From: Adenophora triphylla var. japonica
Lineage: Eukaryota; Streptophyta; Magnoliopsida; Asterales; Campanulaceae
NCBI GenBank assembly: GCA_022495995.1
Contig: JAFEMH010003606.1
Coordinates: 1 to 64,000 of the forward strand
DNA: 64,000 nt
Reading direction: 5' to 3'
This document shows, piece by piece, positions 1-9,090 of the stretch. The notes below the pieces were generated by a model. That model saw only the letters and a program-made list of their open reading frames with translations. It had not been told where the DNA came from and searched no databases. Position 1 is the stretch's first letter; each line of letters begins with the position of its first letter. Both the position numbers and the translations under genes were made by a program.

Positions 1-104
1 ATATAAAAATATAAAAGCTAGGTTATTTTTGGAAGGTGTCGAAGTGAAGTGGGACAGTACGAAATGGAAAAGAAGTGTCGAGTATAGTGGGACGAGGGAG
101 TATA
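1..104. mobile_element. Right end of a Stowaway-like MITE (truncated by window edge)
   Basis: The segment ends in a GGGACGAGGGAG-TA terminus, the inverse of the CTCCCTCCGTCC start seen on several MITEs in this window. The left end lies outside the window. A similar degenerate terminus (GGGACAGGAGGGAGTA) is near 640-655. Confidence 0.5.
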
Positions 105-737
105 TTGCTTGGCTCGGCCCGAAAGTGGCTTGGCAATAAGATTGTGCGGCCCGCCACCATCAGCCTTGGCCCATGCTTATGCTCAGCCTCAGGTGGATCG
201 GGGCTCGGTTTGGATTAGTTTAGGTCGGATTCGGGTATGGAACATAAGTATTCGAATTCGGATCCGGATAAAACAATTTATAAGTAAAAAATTTTCTTTG
301 TAAATACCACAATAAAATTTTTTTGTTTCTAATTTATAAATCATAATAAAAATAAAAAAATAATTAATAAATTTATATTTAAATTGGTGGAAAAAATACC
401 TAATTTATGGAAAATCATAACAAAAATAATTAATAAATTTATATTTTTAGTAAATATATATTTTTAGTGAAAAAGTTTTAAGTCATAATAATTTTTTTGT
501 TATAATTATAAAATTGTTTATTGATATGGTGTTCATAATGGTAGAAACAATAATAAATTCTTATAATTGCATAGAGATATCTATATATATTTTTTTAAAT
601 TATGGTCAAAGTTTAATTAAGCTAACCATAAAAAATCAAAGGTTTGAGGGACAGGAGGGAGTAATAAAAGGCTTGAATACTTGAGCATGCTAATTATCAC
701 AAGATACTTGGGGTATCCAAGTTGCCTATACTCAATC

Positions 738-788
738 TTTCCACATTGAATAAAAACTAAACTAAAATGTTATCCCTTTTCTATATAA
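738..788 (+). promoter_or_regulatory. USE-like box plus TATA (pair 1)
   Basis: A TTTCCACATTG box (738-748) is followed 33 bp later by TATATAA (782-788) and then by a CTCAAGTTGGCCAAGG motif. The plant Pol II snRNA promoter has RTCCCACATCG with TATA about 33-34 bp away. Activity is inferred. Confidence 0.4.
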
Positions 789-1300
789 TGCTCAAGTTGG
801 CCAAGGTTTAGTCATTTCGGCCGGCCGTCTCCCTTGCCCGTGGCCTTGGCCCGTACCCTCGCCCTTGGTCTCGGATCGGGCATTGGGTCGGGTCTCGGAT
901 CAACTAAAATTTTGGATCGGATTTGTGTCGGCTTCAGATATTTCAACATAATAAATTTAAATTTTTCAAAATATTTCATAAATTTATATATATATCCAAA
1001 AAATATTGCCACTTTGTTTTATTATTTTTAAAAAAATATTTATTTGTTATACAAAATAAAAAATAAAAAAATAAAATATTAAGATAATATTTATTTGAAA
1101 AAAATAAGAAAGAAATTGAACTTGGGCCTTGACTAGGCCGTGACCTTGACTTGGATGGCGTTGAAATAAAACGAAATAATTTTTTTCTATTCATTAGCCT
1201 TGCCTCGGCCTTGGCCTTTCCTTCGCATTTACCGTGGCTCCGCCTTGGCCTTGGCCTTTGCTCGGCCTTCGGCGTGGCTATCTTGCTCAAGTTGGCCTTA

Positions 1301-1350
1301 TCCCACATTGAATAAAAATCAAACTAAAATGTTATCCCTTCCCTATATAA
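1301..1350 (+). promoter_or_regulatory. USE-like box plus TATA (pair 2)
   Basis: TCCCACATTG (1301-1310), 33-bp gap, TATATAA (1344-1350), then the same CTCAAGTTGGCCAAGG downstream motif as pair 1. Confidence 0.5.
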
Positions 1351-1930
1351 TGCTCAAGTTGGCCAAGGCTTAGTCATTTCGGACAGTAGTGTCCCTTGCC
1401 CACGGCCTTGGCCCGTGCCTCGCCCTTGGCCTCGGATCGGGCATTGGGTCGGGGCTCGGCTCAAGTAAAATTTTGGATCGGATTTGGATATTGCCCTTAA
1501 GTATTTGTGTCCGATTCAGATATTTCAACATAATAAATTTAAATTTTCAAAATATTTCATAAATTTATATATATATCCAAAAAATATTGCCACTTTGTTT
1601 TAATATTTTTCAAAAACAAATTTATTTTTAATGCAAAATAAAAAATATAAATATTAAGATATTACTTATTTGAAAAAAATAAAAAAGAAAGCGAACTTGG
1701 GCCTCGCCTAGGCCGCGGCCTTGCCTTGGACGGCCGTGGCCTTGCTTTGGCTCCGGTCTTGGCTGGCCATGGCCCCTTCGCCATGTGGCATTAGGAGTTA
1801 TCCCACATCGAAGGGAAGGGAAAGTAATCAAAGGCTTGTGGCTCGCCCTCGGCCTTGGCCTTGCTTTGGCTCGGCCTTGGTCGACCGTGGCCTTGGCCAG
1901 TGTGGCCTTCCCGCCTCCCTTAGAATGTTC

Positions 1931-1978
1931 TCCCACATTGACAGAAAACCAAAAAAATCAAAGGCTATTGCTATATAA
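1931..1978 (+). promoter_or_regulatory. USE-like box plus TATA (pair 3)
   Basis: TCCCACATTG (1931-1940), 31-bp gap, TATATAA (1972-1978). An isolated TCCCACATCG at 1801-1810 has no TATA at the expected place. Confidence 0.5.
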
Positions 1979-2215
1979 GAGGCTGATGATGAGCAATTTA
2001 TATCATACTTGGCTTTGACATTTGGCATGGCCGCCCATTACCGTGGCCTTGCCATTTGCCTTGGTAATTATAGGGGCTTTGAGGGGCATTTTCGTCATTT
2101 CACTACATGGCAAATTTGCAATTGAAAAGGAGAAAAGGCTTTGACCTTGGCCGGCCTTGGCCTTGGCCGTGGCTCGGCCTTGGCCGCCTGCCTTGCCGCG
2201 TCTGAAGGGCTTTAA

Positions 2216-2264
2216 TCCCACATTGGGTTGAAACAAAAAAAAAAAACTCTCCTCCCCTATAAAT
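2216..2264 (+). promoter_or_regulatory. USE-like box plus TATA (pair 4)
   Basis: TCCCACATTG (2216-2225), 32-bp gap, TATAAAT (2258-2264), then GCTGAAGCTGGCC, a variant of the motif after pairs 1 and 2. Confidence 0.5.
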
Positions 2265-3212
2265 GCTGAAGCTGGCCATTGGGATTTTACATTGGCGGCC
2301 GTGGCCCTAACACATGGCCTTGGCCTTGGCCCGTGCTTGCCCTTGGCCTCGGGTGAATCGGGGCTCGGATAGGGGCATTTTGGGTCGGATTCTGGGTATG
2401 ACCCTTAAAAATCGGGTCGGATCCGGATAAAACATTTGTTACAATTTTTTTTTAAAGCTCTAATTTGAAAAAAAAAATGACCCTCACTTTACTCTTTATT
2501 CGGATAAATCAAAATTTGTTAATTATTTTCTCTTTTAAGTGGAGACTTATTTTATTTGAAAAAAAAAACAATCTTTTGTATAAATATTAATTTATTAATT
2601 ATCCTTTAATAATTATTTCATTTTTTTAGTGCAAAGTAATGAAGTCATAATTATTTTTTTTATTATAAATCATAATAAAAAAAATCTATTTTTTTTATTA
2701 TTTTTTAATTTCATTTTTTCACCTAAATTAATAATTTTTTCTCTTTAACTAGATACTTCTTTCATTTGGATTTGGACAAAGAAAAATAATCCCCAATTTT
2801 AAATATAAATTTGTTAATTATCCTTTCCTATTTTTTAATTTCTTTTCAGTGAAAATTACTTAAGTGTGAAGTAAATATTTTAATTATAAATGATATTTTA
2901 ATAATATTTATAATTATATACTAAAAAAATGATTATAAAATAAAATAAATTTGATGGGGTATAGGATGATGATAAATTTATATATATATCCAAAAAATAT
3001 TGCCACTTATTTTTATTATGTGTCAAATAAATTTTTTTTATACAGAATAAAAAATATAAATAGTAATATATTATTTATTTGGAACAAATTTTTTTTAAAT
3101 TGGACGTTGACTTGGGCCTTGGTTCGGCCGTGGCCTTGCCTTGGATGGCCGTGGCCTTGCTTTGCCTCGCACTTGGCCGGGCATGGCCTTGGCCATGTGG
3201 CCTTGGGAGTTA

Positions 3213-3260
3213 TCCCACATCGAAAAATAATAAAAAAAAATGGGTTGCCTAGGTATATAA
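3213..3260 (+). promoter_or_regulatory. USE plus TATA (pair 5, consensus USE)
   Basis: A perfect TCCCACATCG (3213-3222), 31-bp gap, TATATAA (3254-3260). This is the best match to the plant USE in the array. Confidence 0.55.
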
Positions 3261-3352
3261 TGACTCATTATATACCAAGGCCATTTTCATTCTTTTTTTT
3301 TCAATGTGGAAAATCATATTTGGCCTTGGCCGTGGACTTGGCCTTGGTTTTA

Positions 3353-3399
3353 TCCCACATGAAAAATACAATAGTTTTATTCTTGTCTTGATTATATAA
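3353..3399 (+). promoter_or_regulatory. USE-like box plus TATA (pair 6)
   Basis: TCCCACATGA (3353-3362), 30-bp gap, TATATAA (3393-3399). A similar box near 3716 (TCCCACATGG) has no TATA partner. Confidence 0.4.
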
Positions 3400-3558
3400 T
3401 TAGGCTTAAGCCAAAGGGATTTATTTGAAACAAAAAATTTTTAAATTGGACGTTGACTTGGGCCTTGGCTCGGTCGTGGCCTTGCATAGGATGGCCGTGG
3501 CCTTGCTTTGGCTCGCCCGTGGCCGGGCATGGCCTTCGCCATTTGGCCTTGGGAGTTG

Positions 3559-3607
3559 TCCCATATCAAAAAATAATCAAAAGAAAATGGGTTGCCTAGG
3601 TATATAA
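3559..3607 (+). promoter_or_regulatory. USE-like box plus TATA (pair 7)
   Basis: TCCCATATCA (3559-3568), 32-bp gap, TATATAA (3601-3607). It is a diverged copy of pair 5; the flanks are shared. Confidence 0.4.
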
Positions 3608-4053
3608 TGACTCATTATATACCAAGGCCATTTTTCATTCTTTTTTTTTCATTGTTGGAAATCATGCTTGGCCTTGGCCGTGGCACTTGGCCGTGGACTT
3701 CGCCTTGGTTTTATCCCACATGGAAAAAATACAAAAGTTTTAGGGCTAGGATGATGAGTTGAAATGATTTTGAATATGTATAAATAAAATCATTGTGTAT
3801 TTACGAAGTATATATGATTATTTTTTAAAATTAATTTTGTATTTACCAAGTATATATCTATAATCTATAAATATATAATAACAAGGTTTTGATAATAAAA
3901 GGGACTTTGAGGGGCATTTTCGTCATTTCACAACATGACAAAATTGCAATTATAAAGGACAAAAGGCCTTGGCCTTGGCGCCTTGGCTGGCCTTGGCGCC
4001 GTGGCTCGCCTTGGCCTTGGGCCTTGGCCTTGGGCATGGCCTAGAGGTTTTTA

Positions 4054-4103
4054 TCCCACATCTATTAAAACCAAATTCAAATGCTAACCCTTCCCAATAT
4101 ATT
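4054..4103 (+). promoter_or_regulatory. USE-like box plus TATA (pair 8)
   Basis: TCCCACATCT (4054-4063), 32-bp gap, AATATATT (4096-4103), then CTCAAGGTGGCCTAGG. Confidence 0.4.
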
Positions 4104-4490
4104 CTCAAGGTGGCCTAGGGAATGTTAGTTCGGCCGCCTACGGCCCGACAATGGCCTTCGCCCATGCGATTGTCCCATTAAAAAAAAAAATTTAATTTTT
4201 ATTTACAAAGAATATATGATTAAATAATTTTTTTATCATATATAAGTAAAAATTAAAAATTTATTTAAGTGTGAAGTATTTTCTTAATTATAAATTATAA
4301 TAATAATAATAATTTTAATAATAAAAAAATTATACAAAAAAATAAATAAAAGTGATGGGGTATAGGATGATGAGTTGAAATGATTTTGAATATGTATAAA
4401 TAAAATCATTGTGTATTTACCAAGTATATATGATTATTTTTTTTCAATTAATTTTGTATTTACCAAGTATATATGATTATTAATATAGTA

Positions 4491-4493
<3 letters not shown>

Positions 4494-4535
<42 letters not shown>
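4494..4535. repeat. (TA)n microsatellite
   Basis: About 21 uninterrupted TA dinucleotides. The next MITE begins right at its end. Confidence 0.95.
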
Positions 4536-4536
<1 letters not shown>

Positions 4537-4775
4537 TCCCTCCGTCCCTGAACAATCTTCACACTGGGCGTCCCAAAACTTACTTCATTTCACACAACTT
4601 ACCTTACCTAAATTCGAAAATTAATCTTTACCCTCCACTCATTCTCTCTCTTCTCCTACATTATTTTAATACTCACAACACCATTATAATTTACTACATC
4701 TTCCAATTAGCCTCTCCCTATTTTATTTTCACACAACACTTTCAATTTCAATATAATTCCTCAAAAAAACCAAAG
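4536..4775. mobile_element. Stowaway-like MITE, 5' part only
   Basis: Starts with CTCCCTCCGTCCC after a TA. Its body shares long segments (CACTCATTCTCTCTC..., ACTCACAACACCATTATAAT) with the complement of the 54208-54485 element. The matching right terminus is missing, so the end is approximate. Confidence 0.5.
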
Positions 4776-5072
4776 GCAGAACAAAGTGGTTCTGTGGAAG
4801 TAAGTTCCTGGATCTTAGTGAGTATTTGTCAAAATAAATATTTCAAAATGATTATTTTGAATTTGTCAAAATATTTCATAAATTTATATATATATCCAAA
4901 AAATATTTTCACTTATTTTTATTATTTGTCAAAAATAAATAATATTTTTATACAAAATAAAAAATATAATATTAAGATATTATTAAAAAAAAAAATAGAA
5001 ATTGACATGGGCCTCGCTTGCCTGGCCTCACTCGGCCTCGCCCTTGGCCTTGGCGTGGCCTAGAGTTTTTTA

Positions 5073-5123
5073 TCCCACATCTATTAAAAATCAAACTCAA
5101 ATGCTAACTCTTCCCAATATATT
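5073..5123 (+). promoter_or_regulatory. USE-like box plus TATA (pair 9)
   Basis: TCCCACATCT (5073-5082), 33-bp gap, AATATATT (5116-5123), then CTCAAGTGGCCTAGG; close copy of pair 8. Confidence 0.4.
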
Positions 5124-5498
5124 CTCAAGTGGCCTAGGAATGTTAGTTCGGGCCACGGCCTCTCGACTACGGCCTCGCCCATGCGATTGTCCCAATAAAA
5201 AAAATAAAAAAATTTATTCTTATTTACAAAGAATATATGATTAAATAAATTTTTTATTATCATATATAAGTAAACAATTTAAAAATTTATTTAAGTGTGA
5301 AGTAATTTCTTAATTATAAATTAGAATAATAATAATAATAATTTCAATAATAAAAAAAATTATACAAAATAAAATAAAAGTGATGGGGTATAGGATGTCA
5401 GAGTTGAAATGATTTTGAATATGTATAAATAAAAGTGATTGGCCTTTCGCCTGGCTCGCCTTTGGCCTACCGCCTTTTGCATGTTCTTGCGGAGTTTA

Positions 5499-5548
5499 TC
5501 CCACATTTAATAAAAACCAAAACTAAAATTTTATCCCTTCCCTATAAC
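5499..5548 (+). promoter_or_regulatory. USE-like box plus TATA (pair 10)
   Basis: TCCCACATTT (5499-5508), 34-bp gap, TATAAC (5543-5548), then CAAGTTTGGCCAAGG and TTAGTCATTTTGGCC as in pair 1. Confidence 0.4.
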
Positions 5549-5615
5549 GCCAAGTTTGGCCAAGGCTTAGTCATTTTGGCCTGGCCGCGGCCTGCCCCAT
5601 TGGCCCATTTGTTCA

Positions 5616-6094
5616 TCTATTTAAAATTAATATTTTTATATGTTTTTGCACCAAAATCATAATTTTTACCTAAAAATAAATTTTTATTAGATAATTGTAC
5701 TATTCTTTTGGTATGAAGAAATCTTTTGTTTTTATTTAAAAATTTCTGTTTATCAAAAAGAAATAAAATATCATCTTTTTTTAACTATATTTCCAATCTT
5801 CACATTTTTTTACTAATTTCAATAACTTCTTTCGTATGTGATTCGTGTGTTTTATTTACTTTTTTAAATGATAAAATACTACATAATTGTATATGAAGAA
5901 ATGCATATTTCTAATGATTTTTGTTTTATTTCTATTTTATTGTTTTCTAATTTTTATGTTTTGACAATCTATTCTTTAAGAAATTATTTCATAATGTATA
6001 AACGAATTAATTTTTTGATTTATTTTAGTTCAATTTTTGTATTTTAAATATACAATACAGTAATGTCCCGTGCATCGCACGGGAGTCAATCCAG
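5616..6094 (+). mobile_element. Probable non-autonomous Helitron
   Basis: The 5' end reads A|TCTATTTAAAATTAA and the 3' end has a strong hairpin (CCCGTGC at 6067-6073 with GCACGGG at 6077-6083) about 11 bases before CCAG|T. Helitrons start with TC, end with a hairpin then CTRR, and insert between A and T. The last four bases are CCAG instead of CTAG, so it is diverged. The body is AT-rich with no coding capacity. Confidence 0.5.
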
Positions 6095-6839
6095 TGTATA
6101 TAAAAGCACAATTGCCAACTTTTTCTTTCAAAAGTGTCACTTTCATGGGCAAATTTGTCATCTAGCAAGGGCAAATATGTACTATCTTTAATTTGATATA
6201 AGTTGTCAACTTTGCACGTACATAATTATTAGATTTCTTTTCTATCCAAATGTAGACAAATGTGATATAAAAAAACTTAATCTAACCACATTTTTTTTTA
6301 TAAATGTGGGTGAAAATAAAATAATATGTACCCTAAATAGCCGCAATCATATTTTAATTTATGAATATGATGACATGAAAAGAATAACTGGAAGAAAGGA
6401 AATCAATTTAGTATCTCCATTCCAAAATAAATGTTCAAAAAATTCAATTTACTCAGATGAAGAGATTTTTTTTTTTGAATATTCATTTTAAAATGGAGGA
6501 AGTATTTAGTTTAAATAGTCACTTTCATATATGAATTTATAAATTTGATGAAAAGGCAAAAAAAGCATTCTTAAATTACAAATTTTTTTATGTTACATAG
6601 TAAATTTCGTGATCACTCTTAAATGTGATATAAATTTAAAAACATGTAAGCACAATTCATCTTTATTTTTTTCTTTAGATAGTCCGAAAATGACAGTTAG
6701 ATATCATTAAAAAATTTAATTTTAATGATTTATTATAGGAGTATATTTAAAATAATTTTTATATTACTACTAATGCTATATTTAGAGAAATATTTAAAAA
6801 TGTATGTTATATAATTAATGATTGTTGGGCATAAATTAA
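6095..6839. other. AT-rich unique spacer
   Basis: AT-rich sequence with short spurious ORFs only (61 aa at 6306-6491, no recognisable domain). No RNA gene or transposon terminus seen. Confidence 0.5.
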
Positions 6840-7319
6840 TAAAATTTCAATTCAATTGTTTCTTTATTTATTATTTGTCATTCCATTTTAAAATTAAAAT
6901 TAGTTATTTTGAAAAGTTAACAATATTATTCCTAAAAAAAAGTTACAAAAATTATCGTGTTACGAGATTTGGAAAGTTTTTATTTTCTATGTGATAAAAA
7001 GGAAATTTTATCAAAAGTTATGATAAAAATAAAATAAATGATACAGATGATTACTCGAAAAATGCATAATTGAAGAAAATAAACAAAAGTTATTAATAAT
7101 TTCAATTTATGTGAAAGAAGATAATTAAGTTGAGAAAAAAAGGAAAATAGATAACTAATCTTATACTAAAAGTTTCCGTAATTCTCCACCTTCCATTTTG
7201 GATGGACAAGTTACTTTGGAAATTAATTAGTTTTAAAATGGTATCTTTCTTTCTTTTTTTTTTTCAAAATTTTAAATAAGAAAATTGAATGGCTAAAATG
7301 GTGTGATGCATGTTTTTAC

Positions 7320-8614
7320 GGTAAATTCTATATACAAGGCACCTTACATACAAGGCACCAATAATGCCCAAACTACCCTTCGCGTGTCGTGTGCGAAAGG
7401 ACGACAGGAAGCCTTTATTTCGTGTACTTTTACACGACATAAACTAATTGTGTAAAATATTAGGTCGTATGAAATTATACGAAATTTAAATTTACTCTGT
7501 CATTAATGTCGTACACAACCACACGATAAGATGTCCTAATATCGTGTATATCCATACGACATATCAAAATGAAGATGTTCTTCGATGATTTGCAACACGA
7601 TGTTAATGATACGCATATGCTATGTTATATTATTGAATTGTGTTGTTAATTGAGCAAAATTTATACACTTATACATGATAAGGAACAAACGTCATATTGG
7701 ATCATACAATATCATATAACCTATCACATTTAAGTGATACCACTTTATTTATAATCACCTAATAAATGATTATAAATAAAGTCATAGAGATGAAAAACCC
7801 TTTAAATGCCATTTAGAATGGAGAAAAAAATAAACGAGGTAGCCGTATATCATTTTTCACAAGATCGGGACACATAAAACCCTAAAAATCCCTAAATAAT
7901 GGCACATATTTGTAACTCATCTTTCATTTGGATTTGGAGGAAACTCATGTAGATGAATCAATTTACATTTCGTGTCTTAATATACGAAATGTGGAAAGTA
8001 TCTCGTGTACTATAACACGAAATGATCACCAACATTTCGTGTATTGGCACACGAAATGTAAACTGATGAATCAGTTTACATTTCGTGTGCCATTTACACG
8101 AAATGTTGGTGACCACTCGTATGTGTTCATACGAAACACACGCCGACAATTTCAAATTTTAGGCACACGAATTCGTATCCGATTCAAACAAAAAACCCAA
8201 ATTTATGTTACGAAATCGCAATTAGAACCATTTAGGATATGTTTAAACAACATTAAGCATTATATAATCGGTTTTAGGCATAAATTTGTTGTTGGGTTTT
8301 CAAATTTAAAATCTAGGTTAAAAAGAATTAATTTTGGAGCGGCGGAAGAAGGGACGGACTTTCCACCGATTTTAGGAAGGTTTGTCTTCATTTTTTCCGG
8401 CGGTGGTGGTCGGCGGCGTTCGTCGAGTGAGAGAGAGAAGAGAGAGCCCGTTGGTGTTTCTTAGGTTTTGAGAGAAAGAGAGAAAGAGAGAGCAGAACAG
8501 ATGGTTGAAATGGTGGAGGGAAGGAATTTTTTTTTTTTTTAAGTATATATATGAGGATATTTTGGTCATTTGCACATGCCTTGCAAATTCCATGCCTTGT
8601 ATATAGTACTACCC
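7320..8614. mobile_element. Non-autonomous MULE-like element with 9-bp target duplication
   Basis: TGTTTTTAC is duplicated exactly at 7311-7319 and 8615-8623. The other tandem copies (near 9951, 11247, 12516) have one uninterrupted TGTTTTTAT-GCTTAATAATTG, giving a related empty site. The element starts GGTAAATT and ends in ACTACCC; both ends share CTATATACAAGGCA in inverted orientation (7328 onward and to about 8606), each followed inward by a second CAAGGCA. A 9-bp duplication is typical of Mutator-like elements. No transposase. An ORF at 7928-8464 (178 aa) reads through the hairpin cluster and has no family match. Confidence 0.8.
7420..8134. repeat. Cluster of nine short hairpins, TCGTRT-N6-AYACGA
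   Basis: Inside the MULE-like element nine 18-bp units have hexamer arms TCGTGT or TCGTAT, a spacer of 6 (once 7) bases and a matching ACACGA or ATACGA arm: 7420-7437, 7465-7482, 7509-7526 (imperfect), 7542-7559, 7970-7987, 8003-8020, 8035-8056, 8081-8103, 8117-8134. Arms extend to 10 bp (CATTTCGTGT/ACACGAAATG) in 8033-8058 and 8079-8105, and those two units form a larger palindrome (about 8024-8113). Spacers differ in every unit while arms are kept. Confidence 0.85.
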
Positions 8615-9040
8615 TGTTTTTACGCTTAATAATTGAAATAGTTTGAAAGCAATAATTGCTAAAAAAAATTAGGATCTAATTAGTAATTAAGGTAAAAACT
8701 AATAAACATATTTTAGTGCATAGATGATAATTGAAATAGTTTGAAAGCAATAATTGCTAAAAAAAATTAGGATCTAATTTGTAATTAAGGTAATAATTAA
8801 CAAACATATTTTGGTGCATAGATGGGCCAACATATATGAGAAGGGATAAGTTTTTAATTGTTTTTTTTTAAGTTTGAAAAAACATTAATAAAATAAATAT
8901 ACTTATGTTAAAAAATATTGATTTTCTTTTCCATATTCGTTATACGAAACATTTAGTTTTTTTTTTAACTACTAATATGAAAGAAATAAATTGGCCGAGA
9001 TGTAAAACGCAAAACCCGATCCTCAGCTCTTCTCTAAATC

Positions 9041-9090
9041 CAAACCCTAGTTCATCATCTCTCACACTCTAATAACCGGCGTCTAAGGGC
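9041..9090 (+). promoter_or_regulatory. Telo-box leader-like fragment (copies at 10399 and 11668)
   Basis: AAACCCTAG followed by TTCATC and a CT-rich stretch resembles the promoter/leader of plant translation-related genes, which often carry a telo-box. It is repeated in three tandem units. No downstream gene is recognised; capture of a gene leader is inference. Confidence 0.35.

Larger units (their letters stand above)
105..5615. repeat. AT-rich nested repeat region with TTGGCC-rich islands
   Basis: Islands made largely of TTGGCC/CCTTGG words (about 780-880, 1195-1270, 1390-1480, 1690-1920, 2120-2400, 3110-3200, 3310-3345, 3465-3565, 3665-3710, 3960-4160, 5000-5060, 5440-5600) alternate with AT-rich spacers. 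The spacers repeat too: an AT-rich block with TATATATATCCAAAAAATAT recurs near 975, 1565, 2980 and 4885, and a block starting GATGGGGTATAGGATG recurs near 2954, 4356 and 5383. The 780-1370 and 1370-1800 stretches are successive diverged copies of one another. I see no convincing protein-coding gene: the short ORFs are hexamer-repeat artefacts without domains. 105-700 and 2400-2950 hold only AT-rich DNA. Confidence 0.7.

Noticed and set aside
1983..2060. Possible C/D-box snoRNA after promoter pair 3 (TGATGA at ~1984)
   Set aside because: No CTGA box or terminal stem at a suitable distance; a TGATGA word alone is weak.
1721..2236. Overlapping Ala/Gly/Arg-rich ORFs on both strands
   Set aside because: They are translations of TTGGCC-type hexamer repeats, open in several frames at once, with no domain or plausible exon structure.
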